Shown: positions 27,716 through 37,086 of the stretch, piece after piece
How the letters are laid out: each line of letters opens with the position of its first letter
How positions within the stretch are numbered: the stretch's first letter is position 1
Source of the DNA: Bacteroidota bacterium
GTDB lineage: Bacteria; Bacteroidota; Bacteroidia; Bacteroidales; F082
Assembly: GCA_002686705.1 (NCBI GenBank)
Contig: NYYH01000076.1
Span: forward strand, 3,950-67,949
Length of the DNA: 64,000 bases
Reading direction: 5' to 3'
Notes under the pieces: model-generated
What the model saw: only the letters and a program-made list of their open reading frames with translations
Told to the model about the DNA's origin: nothing
The model's database searches: none
Position numbers and translations under genes: made by a program

Positions 27716-27891
27716 GAGAGGCAGACTTACTCAATTCTTCACACATGAATTGAAGGATATTTGGAGCTATAAAATTGGTTCAATCTCTCGAGAATGGTAT
27801 GATTAAATTCCTGCAATTTGTTTACATTTGTAGGAAGTAAAGCATATAAGCTTGAATAGGATTGAATTAGTATAACCCAAACACAATTAAT

Positions 27892-28365
27892 ATGAAAGGT
27901 GACTATACAAAAGAACAGACCAGATCTCACATTGAGGTTGTTATGAAAAATGCTCTTTTTTGTCATCTTGGGATGGCTAGTAATAACAATCCGTATGTTG
28001 TAACTGTTAATTTCGGATATGATGACGAATATATCTATTTTCATGGCGCACAAAAAGGTAAAAAGGTCGATATGATTACCGACAACCCTAATGTATGTTT
28101 CGAAATTAATTATGTAGATAGTATACTTTCCAATAAGCAAGCATGTAATTGGGGTACGAAATACCGATCAATAATTGGATATGGAAAAGTAGAGATACTT
28201 ATGGATGAAGCGGAAAGAGAGAAAGCTTTGTTAGCTATTATGTATAAGTATTCAGGTACAAAAGAACATGAATTTAACGAACATAATTTGTCACATATGA
28301 ATGTATACCGAATTAAGCATAATTGTGTCACAACTAAGCAGAGTCACTGGAAATGGGATGAGTAG
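27892..28365 (+). CDS. pyridoxamine 5'-phosphate oxidase-like flavin-binding protein (NimA-like)
   Basis: 157 residues with the split-barrel FMN-binding pattern of the PNPOx/NimA family: MKNALFCHLGMASNNNPYVVTVNFGY, a YIYFHGAQKGKKVDMI segment, and NPNVCFEINYVD. A C-terminal MNVYRIKHNCVTTKQS strand completes the barrel. NimA-type members are linked with nitroimidazole reduction in Bacteroides, but most relatives have unknown substrates, so only FMN binding is proposed. It diverges from sufB and stands alone before tRNA-Asn. Confidence 0.82.
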   Translation: MKGDYTKEQTRSHIEVVMKNALFCHLGMASNNNPYVVTVNFGYDDEYIYFHGAQKGKKVDMITDNPNVCFEINYVDSILSNKQACNWGTKYRSIIGYGKVEILMDEAEREKALLAIMYKYSGTKEHEFNEHNLSHMNVYRIKHNCVTTKQSHWKWDE

Positions 28366-28488
28366 TGGACTATTGTATAAAAGTGATTCTTTGTAATTTT
28401 AAGATTTTGGTAGAATTGGAAATCAGTACTTGTAATTAATAGGTTTAAGTACCTATTAGAAACCTCCTCAAAAAAGTTTAAAAAATAT

Positions 28489-28517
28489 TTGCATAATTAG
28501 AATAATAATTATCTTTG
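28489..28517 (+). promoter_or_regulatory. promoter of tRNA-Asn
   Basis: A -33 TTG (28489-28491), an 18-base spacer and a -7 TATCTTTG (28510-28517) make an almost ideal Bacteroidota housekeeping promoter. Transcription should start around 28524, some 16 bases before the mature tRNA. Confidence 0.8.
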
Positions 28518-28539
28518 CGCCTCCTTTTTAAGGGAACAT

Positions 28540-28613
28540 TCCTCCTTAGCTCAGTTGGTTAGAGCACCTGACTGTTAATCAGGGTGTCCTTGGTTCGAGT
28601 CCAAGAGGAGGAG
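28540..28613 (+). tRNA. tRNA-Asn (anticodon GTT)
   Basis: A full cloverleaf of 74 bases. The acceptor arm TCCTCCT pairs with AGGAGGA, the D arm is GCTC/GAGC, the anticodon stem CCTGA/TCAGG carries loop CTGTTAA (anticodon GTT), the T arm is CTTGG/CCAAG with TTCGAGT, and the discriminator is G. The CCA end is not encoded. It is preceded by a strong promoter and followed by an intrinsic terminator, so it is transcribed alone. Confidence 0.97.
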
Positions 28614-28620
28614 CAAAAAG

Positions 28621-28646
28621 GCCGCAATAATTGCGGCTTTTTTTTT
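28621..28646 (+). terminator. intrinsic terminator of tRNA-Asn
   Basis: A perfect 7-bp stem GCCGCAA/TTGCGGC with a 3-base loop is followed by nine T, starting eight bases after the tRNA. Confidence 0.92.
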
Positions 28647-28698
28647 ATCCAATTTGTATTACATTATATTTCTAAAAGAAATATAGCCTAATTTTAAT

Positions 28699-30207
28699 TT
28701 ATCTCCGAATAACTTTAGCAAGCCCTATTCCACTTTTAGAATGCACTTGGATAAAGTATAATCCATTTGAATAGTCGCTTAGGTCTAGATCGATTTTATC
28801 AAGATTCGGGTTTAGTTTGATGGACTGTAATAATTGGCCATTCAAATCTATTATGTTTAACAAATAGCTACTATTCAATCCACTTACAGTACATCTATTA
28901 CTCGTAATATTAGGGTAAACTTTGATAGGCTGCATCGGCATTGCTTCAGAAACTGAAGAGCCCCAGAGGTCGTCATACCATCCATAATGTATTATTATAG
29001 TATCCGGTTTAGAAGCAGGTAAAGATGAAGATTGCTTATTAACATCATCATAGGAAAAACCATAAGCTAACCTATCAATACTAATACCTGGCTGATGCCA
29101 AAATTCTGCATAATGGTTAAATGGTGGTGTCTTATAGTATTTAGTAGGATCATTCCAGTCCTGTACATCCGAGTTGGTAAGATCAATAACACCCCTGTGG
29201 AATGCAGCACACAACCATTTCTGTACATTTTTATCGTTAGGTGGATTTTGGATAGTTTGAGCTAAAACTCCCTGTCCACCCCAAATATCTATTGTCGTAG
29301 GCCTACCAGCAATCTGTCCTACTTGACCTAAATTACCTAGTGACTTACCAATAAATGTAAGCGTATCATAGGTATTCACCAAACCAAACCATAAATTTCC
29401 ATTAGGATCTTTAAATCTCAGTGTGTCAGTTTTGTATTTATCCCAAATAGCATCTACATGGCTTTTAAAATAATGCCTCCCTATACCATCATGAAAAAAT
29501 GCATCTGTTTTGGAAAATTGACGAATAACACCATTTGTAGTGTCAAGACAATGTTTATATGTTGTATCAGCTATAATTAATTCCGTAAATCTGGCAATGA
29601 CATCAGCATGTGCGGCTGAATCGCCTAGGGTAACGTTGCCGGTATCTGTTTTTACTTCTAGGCTAATAGGTCTGCTATAAGCATCTACTCGGGAGTTATT
29701 ACCATAAAATAATCCACCATGAGTAGAGTTATTTGATGTAAATTCGATAAACTCGTATATAATTTTTAAGTTAGGGTCACTTGGATTTGTTATATTCGGT
29801 TGGGTATTGCCAGCTGGAATTGTATCTCCTGGCTGGTTTTGAAAGCGCATATATAACTGACTATTTTCGGAAATCCAAACCCGACCGCTTATTATCGGCT
29901 GTAATGGTATTGTATTATCAGTAATTTCTGATAATTGGAAAAAGCAATCAGCAAACATAGAGTCTTGCCCCGGCAACTCAGGTGAACGATAAACTGAATT
30001 ATCAAGAGTGTCTTGAATAATCTGAGTACCGTCTTTATCGACCCAAAGAAATAAGTTATGATTTTCTTGTTGCTGACCGATGATAGCAACAAAAATACTG
30101 TCATCTGCTATGTCCGAATGATTAACTATTTTAACCGGAATAGTTTGTGCAAGAAGACTTCCATCAATAAAGATCAGAATCGTTAGTATTATACTTAACT
30201 GTTTCAT
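28699..30207 (-). CDS. GH64-like beta-1,3-glucanase with T9SS sorting domain
   Basis: 502 residues: signal peptide (to about 20, GSLLAQ), a thaumatin-like/GH64 catalytic region, and a T9SS sorting domain (about 425-502, IKVYPNITSNRCTV to GLAKVIRR). The start IPVKIVNHSDIADDSIFVAIIG is typical of GH64. The IIYEFIEFTSN motif and GGLFYGNNSRVDAYSRPI correspond to the GH64 segments that hold the catalytic Glu and Asp. GH64 enzymes cut beta-1,3-glucan and release pentaose. Outside-the-cell action on laminarin- or curdlan-type glucan is inferred. Assignment is by remembered motifs. It has its own promoter (30259-30289). Confidence 0.78.
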   Translation of the reverse strand: MKQLSIILTILIFIDGSLLAQTIPVKIVNHSDIADDSIFVAIIGQQQENHNLFLWVDKDGTQIIQDTLDNSVYRSPELPGQDSMFADCFFQLSEITDNTIPLQPIISGRVWISENSQLYMRFQNQPGDTIPAGNTQPNITNPSDPNLKIIYEFIEFTSNNSTHGGLFYGNNSRVDAYSRPISLEVKTDTGNVTLGDSAAHADVIARFTELIIADTTYKHCLDTTNGVIRQFSKTDAFFHDGIGRHYFKSHVDAIWDKYKTDTLRFKDPNGNLWFGLVNTYDTLTFIGKSLGNLGQVGQIAGRPTTIDIWGGQGVLAQTIQNPPNDKNVQKWLCAAFHRGVIDLTNSDVQDWNDPTKYYKTPPFNHYAEFWHQPGISIDRLAYGFSYDDVNKQSSSLPASKPDTIIIHYGWYDDLWGSSVSEAMPMQPIKVYPNITSNRCTVSGLNSSYLLNIIDLNGQLLQSIKLNPNLDKIDLDLSDYSNGLYFIQVHSKSGIGLAKVIRR

Positions 30208-30258
30208 TTATAGCCCTTTCTTCTTTAATAAGAAATTAAGTATTAAAAGTATTAAATA

Positions 30259-30289
30259 CAAACGTACTATTTATATTTTGATATTGCAA
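30259..30289 (-). promoter_or_regulatory. promoter of the GH64-like gene
   Basis: On the minus strand a TTG (30289-30287) is followed after 20 bases by TACGTTTG (30266-30259), matching the TTG/TAnnTTTG Bacteroidota promoter. It lies 52 bases before the gene start. Confidence 0.6.
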
Positions 30290-30458
30290 CTAGTGAAGAA
30301 GCTTATAATTGCAAAATAATATGACATTTCTCGGACTGGAAACAAATTATCCTCTCTGGATCAGCTGATTCTTTGAGAGGGTGTATTGGAGGAGGGGCGC
30401 TAAAAATCAGAAGGTTAAGACTTTAAAGGTTGTAACCTTTTTTGATTTAAACTACTAA

Positions 30459-31136
30459 CTAAAATCGGAATCCGAGATTTAAAAATATCTGGTAGGGTTT
30501 TGATTGAATATCGTTCTTAAACAGATCAGTAAATCCATAATTTAATCCTGCTTCAAGGAAGAGGAATGCTGCATCAACACCTATTCCTCCTTGTCCATAC
30601 ATCATAAAAGAGTTAATGTTGTCCTTTGTAATGTTAATATCATTACTTCCAACTCCCAAGGCAAATGTTGGTACGGCACTAACGAAAACACGTAACCCAA
30701 CAATCCTACTTGTTATAGACAATACATTAATTCCAAAGGTGATTGGCACATCAACACTTCTAACGCTGAAAGCTCCATCCAATATATTATTAGGATCTGA
30801 TGAATTAGACAAATCATGTAGATTATAAACAGGATTATTGTATCTGGCACCTAACTCCCAGTAAAAAAATCTTCCGCGTTTGTAAGTTGCTCCCAATATA
30901 AATCCTGGTGCAACTACAGACTCATATTTATCAGATGCTATACTTATTTCATTTACACTCAACCCAGCAAATACCTTAAACTCATCACGTCTTTTTCTAT
31001 CCTTTTTTTTCTGTTTAGGCTCAGTATTCTGAACCTGTAAACTGTCAGTTTGCGCAAAAATATTATTAGAAATAAAAATAATAACCAACGCCAAAAGAAT
31101 TGGTTTAATACCTAAAATAATCTTGTTGTTTTCCAT
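30459..31136 (-). CDS. outer-membrane beta-barrel protein
   Basis: 225 residues. A hydrophobic signal peptide (to about 29, NNIFAQ) precedes a basic linker (KQKKKDRKRRDE). The rest alternates in the manner of an eight-stranded barrel, with FKVFAGLSVNEI, GFILGATYKRGRFFYWELGARY and a final strand FLNLGFRF ending in Phe. This fits the porin-like OMP_b-brl families of Bacteroidota. Ligand unknown. A -7-like TATATTTG occurs on the minus strand at 31188-31181. Confidence 0.78.
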   Translation of the reverse strand: MENNKIILGIKPILLALVIIFISNNIFAQTDSLQVQNTEPKQKKKDRKRRDEFKVFAGLSVNEISIASDKYESVVAPGFILGATYKRGRFFYWELGARYNNPVYNLHDLSNSSDPNNILDGAFSVRSVDVPITFGINVLSITSRIVGLRVFVSAVPTFALGVGSNDINITKDNINSFMMYGQGGIGVDAAFLFLEAGLNYGFTDLFKNDIQSKPYQIFLNLGFRF

Positions 31137-31372
31137 TAGTTATATTTTTAAAATTACAGCATTAGATTATATGTTGAGCACAAATATAAGTATAAATTGT
31201 ACTTTCTTATTATTCTCAGAGAAGTGAGCATTAGTTGCATAGTGAAATTACCAAAATTGATTCAGGATTTGGACTAATAAATAAAAATGAATCCAATAAA
31301 ATTGTTAGAATCTATGTACTCCAAACGATATAAAGGTTCATCATTAAAGTTCAAAATACCAAAGCAAATGTA

Positions 31373-34300
31373 TTAATCGGCTACATTTTCTTTCTCAACC
31401 TCACAAATATTGTCATCCATTCCCCGATCCATTAGCACAAGGTAAGGATCGATTCCTGCTGTTGCCGGAATTTGATCAGTAATAACCTCAACAGTACTAC
31501 TATCTTCTGTAAACTTGTGTTTTTTGTAATAAATAGGCTCACCTTCCACGTCAATTAAGGCAACGTAAATGTAATCGTTAAGAGGAGCAGAGGTTTGATT
31601 ACCAACGCTGTCGGCATAGTATTTTTTAGTTTCTACGTCCAAAGTCACAACATATTTACCATCTTCTGTAAGTTTATATTGAGCACCGTTTATTTTATTC
31701 TCATATAGTGTAATATTTAGAAAAAGGTCAGTTATTAAATATTTCATACTATCAGGAGCTACCTTGTAAAACTCATCAACCAGGTCGGTAGCAAGTGCAA
31801 ATGTGTCGAGTCTAAATCCAAATTTATTAACAATACGACTCAAAGCTTTCCCAACAGAATCTTCACCAATATAATCTTGCAGAGCATACATCGCCACCGT
31901 GCTTTTTTTGTAACCTATATACGATTGCTGGATTGATGATACAAGCAAAGGTTTTTCTCCTTCTGTATCCATTTTGCGATGTCGTAGGTAGTACGACATT
32001 TCACGTTTACGGTAGTTCTTACCAATTTTTTCACCGAATTTTTTTTCGGTTAATCTTTCCATTACATATTGACACAAGGTTTCCGTTAGCATAAACGCAC
32101 CCTCAGCAAAGGCCGGTGTTACTATTCCAGCCCACCAGTGATGAGCATTTTCGTGAGCAGCAATACCATAAACAATATCAATATCATCTTCCTCAAAACG
32201 GGTAACAAATCCTGCCGATTCTCTCCAAATAAAAGTTGTTGGAAAATGGCGTGCCCCACCCTCGGTCATATAATCAGGAACCTCAACAACTCGAAGATCC
32301 TTATAAGGATATTTAGAGAAATATTTATTCCCATAATCGTAAGAATCTTTTAATCCATCAAGTATACTGTTAATATTGTAGTCATGTTTTGGATGATAAT
32401 ATACTTCCAAATTAACTCCCTTATATTGTTCACGTGTAACATCATATCTTGCTGAAAGAATAGGAATTTCATTTTCTATTATAGTATCAGTTTTAAAGTG
32501 GAAATAATTCCTGTTATCCACTTGCCAATGGTCGATCAACCTACCACCTGATACTACCGTTTGGTCGCTTGAAGTGCTGATAATTGATTCATAATTCGGT
32601 CGGCAAATATCGACAATGCAATTACTTCCGTCAGCATCCTGTATCCTTGGAGCATCAGGTTTATCTGGCAAGTCAAACTCTTTGCGATAACTATCTCTAA
32701 CCAATTCGACATTCGCATTATATCCTATTAATGGGAAATATTGGGCATGAAAACTGGAAAGCATAAGGCTAGTTCCATTTTCTACAATCTCATTTTTTGG
32801 TTGATTCTCTGAAAATCCTCGAGCAACAATATCATACTTAAAACTCATAAGCATTGAGTCTCCGGGTAATAAAGGATCATCAAATTCAATAATTCGAAAG
32901 CCAAACTCTTCAGCATGCAGTTTTTTTGTATTTGGTCTGTCAAATTCTATAGGACTCAGTTTACTTAGGTTCCAGTCGTTGAGGTTCACATACAATTTAT
33001 TAATAGGCATATCATGATGGTTATACAACAAATATTCACCTTCAATATTTACAGTTCTCGATGTTGGGAACAAATCTACAATCAGATTTATATCAAGTAT
33101 GGTTGGTTGATTTGCATTTGCATAAATCGAGAATTTTTTTTCATAATCAGATTGCATTTTATGTCCCTCAAATTCTGAATAATATGGATTCAATATATAT
33201 TTATTATATCCAATGAAACTTCCAGTTATCACAAACAGAATTATTAAGATTGAGAGTCCACTTACCTGATTGTTAGTAATGGTAGATAGTACATACTTTA
33301 ATCTTATCCTTATTGAATTTTCATTCGACCTACGCCAAAGTAATATTGTTAACCAGGCTATTATAGCGCCAAAAAACAACCAATATATGTCGTACCAAAG
33401 GATAGACTGCCAATAATGACCAAAACCATTAATATTGGAATAAATAAAATCGGGAACACGACCGTAACGGAATAAATAGTTATCAAAGTTAAACGCCCCA
33501 AAAATGAGTAGATCGGCAACAAAATATAGGGCACACCAGAAAAATCCAACATATTTATTAGGACTAAGGTTTTGGATAAAGAGAACCACTATGGCCATAT
33601 GCAGAAAAATCAAAAAATCCACACCAAAAAGTTGCCTGAAATATAAGCCTAACTCTATATCAGTAAAATCAAGGATAAAAACTTGACTAATAATACCTGC
33701 AGCCATAGTGAGGCCAAGATACAGTATGTAAATCCCTATCAATGTCATTAATTTATTCGCATAGTTAAACCAGTTAGGAATGGGCAGCGTGTTGACAATT
33801 TCATCAGTACGATAGTCTTTTTCTTTCCACACAAGCATGCCACCAAAAAATATTGTCATAGGCAACATATAAATCCAAATATGCATAGTTTGACGCAAGA
33901 ACCAAGATGTAAATGGGTACCTGTAACCTGTATGACTACCCAGATTTCCCATAAAATTTGTACATATTTCTGTTAATGCCAAAGCTGTAAGTATTAGGAA
34001 AGCTGGATGAAAAACTATTTTTTTGAAATCGCGCCAGGAAATAGTCAGGCATTGTGAAAAGCTAAACAACTTATTATTCATAAAAGTAATTTTCGGTGCT
34101 TCCACATTATAATCTATAATGTCAGTATTTTCCGAAATAACCTTTAGGTGCTTTTTCTTTTTTTCAAGAAAAGCAACAAACTCAAATTTTCTATATACCC
34201 ATACTAAACTTAATACACTTACAGTTAGCCAGATAAATCTATTTAGCAAAAATGTTGCATTCACCGGCATTAGGAGTTCGTTCATATCCGTCGTTGTCCA

Positions 34301-34969
34301 GTATTGTGTATAGACAGACAATGCAGTAATCCCAAAGGGATCAAGTAGTACTTTCAACGACTCATTATCCATCCGGTGAAGCATAATACCTATGATTCCG
34401 TAGACAGCCAGGAATGCAATTGCTGCAAGGTAGGTAGCTGTCATTTTGCGTGTTAAGGTAGCCAGCGCAAATAGAACTCCTCCCATTAATAAGAGGTTTG
34501 GAATAATAATTAAAACTATTGGCAATAGATAACTACCAAAATGATAAGGTCCGCTAAGAGATTTATCTAGAAATAAAATTCCTATTTCAAACGCAAGTAT
34601 AATACCAATAAAAAGAAGCAGGTTGGCAATGAAACTTCCTGTAAATCTACCACCCAGATATTGTAATTTACTAATAGGCCTTGAAAAGATCACTTCATGT
34701 ATATTATTCTCAAAATCCTTGGCAATCGATCTTCCAATAATCACCATCGTAAACAATAATCCCAGAACGCCCATTCGGGCTAAAATTTGTGCAATAATGA
34801 TTGGTGCATTGTGCCATTCTTTTCCATGGGCCACTCCCATAAACTGTACATATGGGTCTGTTGTAAGAACAAAGACAAGTATACCTGCAAAAAAGATGAT
34901 AAAAAAGATATAAAAGGCCGGGCTCTTAAGGTTTTTCTTTAACTCTAGTAAAAATATATTGTAAAACAT
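31373..34969 (-). CDS. ABC transporter permease fused to M1-family aminopeptidase
   Basis: A 1198-residue fusion. Residues 1 to about 600 hold two ABC-2-type permease modules, each with about six membrane helices, joined by a soluble stretch (for example DFENNIHEVIFSRPISKLQYL and KDYRTDEIVNTLPIPNW, both typical of ABC-2 loops). Residues from about 620 form an extracytoplasmic M1 peptidase domain with the zinc motif HENAHHWW (about 938-945) and a downstream ETL Glu ligand 19 residues beyond the second His. That is one more than in classical M1 enzymes but as I recall for this fusion family. The GAMEN exopeptidase motif is not evident. The ATPase gene is 21 bases upstream on the same strand. 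A role in peptide or lipoprotein handling at the membrane is inferred. Confidence 0.88.
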   Translation of the reverse strand: MFYNIFLLELKKNLKSPAFYIFFIIFFAGILVFVLTTDPYVQFMGVAHGKEWHNAPIIIAQILARMGVLGLLFTMVIIGRSIAKDFENNIHEVIFSRPISKLQYLGGRFTGSFIANLLLFIGIILAFEIGILFLDKSLSGPYHFGSYLLPIVLIIIPNLLLMGGVLFALATLTRKMTATYLAAIAFLAVYGIIGIMLHRMDNESLKVLLDPFGITALSVYTQYWTTTDMNELLMPVNATFLLNRFIWLTVSVLSLVWVYRKFEFVAFLEKKKKHLKVISENTDIIDYNVEAPKITFMNNKLFSFSQCLTISWRDFKKIVFHPAFLILTALALTEICTNFMGNLGSHTGYRYPFTSWFLRQTMHIWIYMLPMTIFFGGMLVWKEKDYRTDEIVNTLPIPNWFNYANKLMTLIGIYILYLGLTMAAGIISQVFILDFTDIELGLYFRQLFGVDFLIFLHMAIVVLFIQNLSPNKYVGFFWCALYFVADLLIFGAFNFDNYLFRYGRVPDFIYSNINGFGHYWQSILWYDIYWLFFGAIIAWLTILLWRRSNENSIRIRLKYVLSTITNNQVSGLSILIILFVITGSFIGYNKYILNPYYSEFEGHKMQSDYEKKFSIYANANQPTILDINLIVDLFPTSRTVNIEGEYLLYNHHDMPINKLYVNLNDWNLSKLSPIEFDRPNTKKLHAEEFGFRIIEFDDPLLPGDSMLMSFKYDIVARGFSENQPKNEIVENGTSLMLSSFHAQYFPLIGYNANVELVRDSYRKEFDLPDKPDAPRIQDADGSNCIVDICRPNYESIISTSSDQTVVSGGRLIDHWQVDNRNYFHFKTDTIIENEIPILSARYDVTREQYKGVNLEVYYHPKHDYNINSILDGLKDSYDYGNKYFSKYPYKDLRVVEVPDYMTEGGARHFPTTFIWRESAGFVTRFEEDDIDIVYGIAAHENAHHWWAGIVTPAFAEGAFMLTETLCQYVMERLTEKKFGEKIGKNYRKREMSYYLRHRKMDTEGEKPLLVSSIQQSYIGYKKSTVAMYALQDYIGEDSVGKALSRIVNKFGFRLDTFALATDLVDEFYKVAPDSMKYLITDLFLNITLYENKINGAQYKLTEDGKYVVTLDVETKKYYADSVGNQTSAPLNDYIYVALIDVEGEPIYYKKHKFTEDSSTVEVITDQIPATAGIDPYLVLMDRGMDDNICEVEKENVAD

Positions 34970-34990
34970 GATACAGTGTGTTTAAGTTTA

Positions 34991-35863
34991 TTAGGAATAG
35001 TTTGATAGGGTAAAGAAATAAACATCTTCTAAAATCGGATCTACAAGCTTAAAATCATCATTAGGGTTTCTTTCACTATAAATCCTTACAATATTTTTGC
35101 CGGCGAAAAGGCGAGTTGATACTACGTTATATTCCTTTCCAAAGTCCTCCATATTGTACTCGGTGATATCCTTCTCATAAATTCTTCTTTCAAAGTCTTT
35201 TAGTATTTCACCTGGAGCAGTTTGTAATAATATTTTACCTTTATCGATAATGGCCATATTAGTACAAAGATTACTCACGTCATCAACGATATGAGTTGAT
35301 AGAATTACAATAATATCTTTTCCAATTTCAGCTAGTAAATTATGAAATCTACGACGCTCATAAGGATCTAATCCGGCGGTAGGTTCATCAACAATAATTA
35401 GTTTCGGATTTCCGAGCAATGCCTGAGCAATACCAAAACGTTGTTTCATACCTCCTGAGAATGTACCTATCCGTTGGTTACGTGCTTCCCAAAGGTTTAC
35501 TTTTTTTAGAGTGTATTCTACAAACTGTTTACGTTCCGATTTATCTTTAATTCCTTTTAACATGCTTAATTGATCAAGCAGGTTTATTGCTCTGTCTCTG
35601 GGATAAAATCCAAACTCCTGAGGGAGGTATCCAAGAATTTGTTTGAGCTCTTGTTTTTGTTCAAATACATTAATATCATCCATCCAAATTTCTCCTGAGT
35701 TAGATTCCTGTAATGTGGCTATAGTACGCATAAGTGTGGACTTACCAGCACCATTTGGTCCTAATAGTCCAAACAATCCGTTGGGGATAGTTAATGAAAC
35801 ATTGTCAAGAGCTTGTACTCCATTTGAGTATGTTTTTGAAAGATTGCTAACGGTTAAGTTCAT
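34991..35863 (-). CDS. ABC transporter ATP-binding protein
   Basis: 290 residues with Walker A GPNGAGKST (about 35-43), signature TFSGGMKQRFGIAQ, Walker B LIIVDEPTAGLDP and switch His in LSTHIVDD. The GYLPQEFGFYP Q-loop is typical of ABC-2 exporters of the CcmA/NatA type. The C-terminal 70 or so residues form an accessory domain of unknown role. It precedes the permease/M1 fusion and must be its ATPase. The gene is divergent from the LytS/LytTR pair across a mirror-symmetric promoter region. Confidence 0.93.
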   Translation of the reverse strand: MNLTVSNLSKTYSNGVQALDNVSLTIPNGLFGLLGPNGAGKSTLMRTIATLQESNSGEIWMDDINVFEQKQELKQILGYLPQEFGFYPRDRAINLLDQLSMLKGIKDKSERKQFVEYTLKKVNLWEARNQRIGTFSGGMKQRFGIAQALLGNPKLIIVDEPTAGLDPYERRRFHNLLAEIGKDIIVILSTHIVDDVSNLCTNMAIIDKGKILLQTAPGEILKDFERRIYEKDITEYNMEDFGKEYNVVSTRLFAGKNIVRIYSERNPNDDFKLVDPILEDVYFFTLSNYS

Positions 35864-35925
35864 TTTATTAATATTTTAGTTTCAAATTTCTGTTTGGCAA
35901 AAGTGTACTGACATTTACTTACCGG

Positions 35926-36004
35926 CAAATATTTGTGACCAAATTGCAGTTTTTGTGATGAATGCTATTATTTGGTGATGAACAGAGTTGGTCACATATA
36001 TTTG
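35926..36004. promoter_or_regulatory. mirror-symmetric divergent promoter/operator region
   Basis: Two 17-base arms lie in inverted orientation: 35988-36004 on + reads TTGGTCACATATATTTG, and 35942-35926 on - reads TTGGTCACAAATATTTG, one mismatch. Each arm ends in a -7-like (T/A)ATATTTG, so each places a TTGGTCACA box directly before a promoter facing one of the divergent units (ABC/M1 on -, LytS/LytTR on +). Between the arms a direct repeat TTGTGATGAA/TGGTGATGAA occurs at 35953-35962 and 35973-35982, exactly 20 bases apart, the two-turn phasing that LytTR dimers favour. Function is inferred. Confidence 0.6.
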
Positions 36005-36053
36005 TACCTAATAATAAATTTCAATTACTTTGCTAAAAATCAGATAATACATT

Positions 36054-37064
36054 ATGCGTAAAAAAGTGGCTTTCGATATTGGCTTTTGGGTTTTTTTATG
36101 GCTATTATTTAGCTTCTCTTTTATGCGATTCCAACCAATAGTACAATCGTTCGGAACAGCTGCATTAGTAATATTTCCATTTACTATTCCTATTTACATC
36201 CACTATTACATATTTGGATATTTTATCATGCGGAAACAATATATTCTATACTTATTGTCGACCACTTTTTTAGTAGTTTTTTTTGGTTATCTGATAGGTG
36301 AGTTTCAACACTATATGGATCCTGACGGCGAAGCTGAAACTTATGGAGCTATATTATTATTTATGTTATTGTATACAGGAGCACACTATTTTATGACCGG
36401 AACACAGCAACGTATGAAGATTAAACAGGAAGAAGATAGACGGGCAAACATAGAAATGGAGCTAAGAGAACTTGAATCAAAACAAGCCATTGCTGAACTC
36501 GATTTACTTAAATCACAGGTAAATCCACATTTTTTATTTAATTCTCTTAACAGTATTTACTCTTTAATCATAACCGACTCTGCAACCGCAAGTGATGCTG
36601 TCCTTAAATTATCAGACCTGATGCGTTATATACTAGACAGTTCTAAAAAACGTAAAGTTCTTGTAAAACATGAGATTCAATTCATTGAGAATTATGTTGA
36701 TCTGGAAAAAATTAGGTTGGGTAGTAAGGCAAAAGTAAGCTATAAATTTGGTGGGGATATGGGCGGTAAAATCATCTCGCCAATGTTGTTAATCCCGTTT
36801 GTTGAAAATTGTTTCAAACACGGAATTGGTGTTCATTATAGTGAGAACAAAATTGATGTAGCACTGGAGATGTCAGATAATACACTGATATTAAACACTT
36901 CAAATAATATTGCTCCAAAAAGGATTAACCCTGACAGAAAGAAATCAGGAACTGGAATCGAAAATGTTCGTAAACGTCTCAATCTTTTGTATCCACAAAA
37001 ACATGACCTCGAAATAGAGATTAAGGACAACAAATATGAAGTGATTTTGAAATTGGATATCTAA
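36054..37064 (+). CDS. LytS/YpdA-type sensor histidine kinase
   Basis: 336 residues. Four membrane helices fill residues 1 to about 120, a coiled coil follows (about 125-150), then the His_kinase domain with the phosphoacceptor in LKSQVNPHFLFNSLNS (His about 159), the N box LLIPFVENCFKHGIG and the G box SGTGIENVRKRLNLLYP. There is no large sensor domain, so the signal is probably sensed in or at the membrane. Its response regulator follows after 22 bases. The pair is divergent from the ABC/M1 exporter, suggesting that it controls or senses that exporter. Confidence 0.9.
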   Translation: MRKKVAFDIGFWVFLWLLFSFSFMRFQPIVQSFGTAALVIFPFTIPIYIHYYIFGYFIMRKQYILYLLSTTFLVVFFGYLIGEFQHYMDPDGEAETYGAILLFMLLYTGAHYFMTGTQQRMKIKQEEDRRANIEMELRELESKQAIAELDLLKSQVNPHFLFNSLNSIYSLIITDSATASDAVLKLSDLMRYILDSSKKRKVLVKHEIQFIENYVDLEKIRLGSKAKVSYKFGGDMGGKIISPMLLIPFVENCFKHGIGVHYSENKIDVALEMSDNTLILNTSNNIAPKRINPDRKKSGTGIENVRKRLNLLYPQKHDLEIEIKDNKYEVILKLDI

Positions 37065-37086
37065 TAATTGAAATTATAATAGCATT

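Noticed and set aside
27739..28140. 133-codon minus-strand frame opposite the flavin-binding protein gene
   Set aside because: It is antisense to a well-supported conserved gene and shows no domain; treated as a shadow frame.
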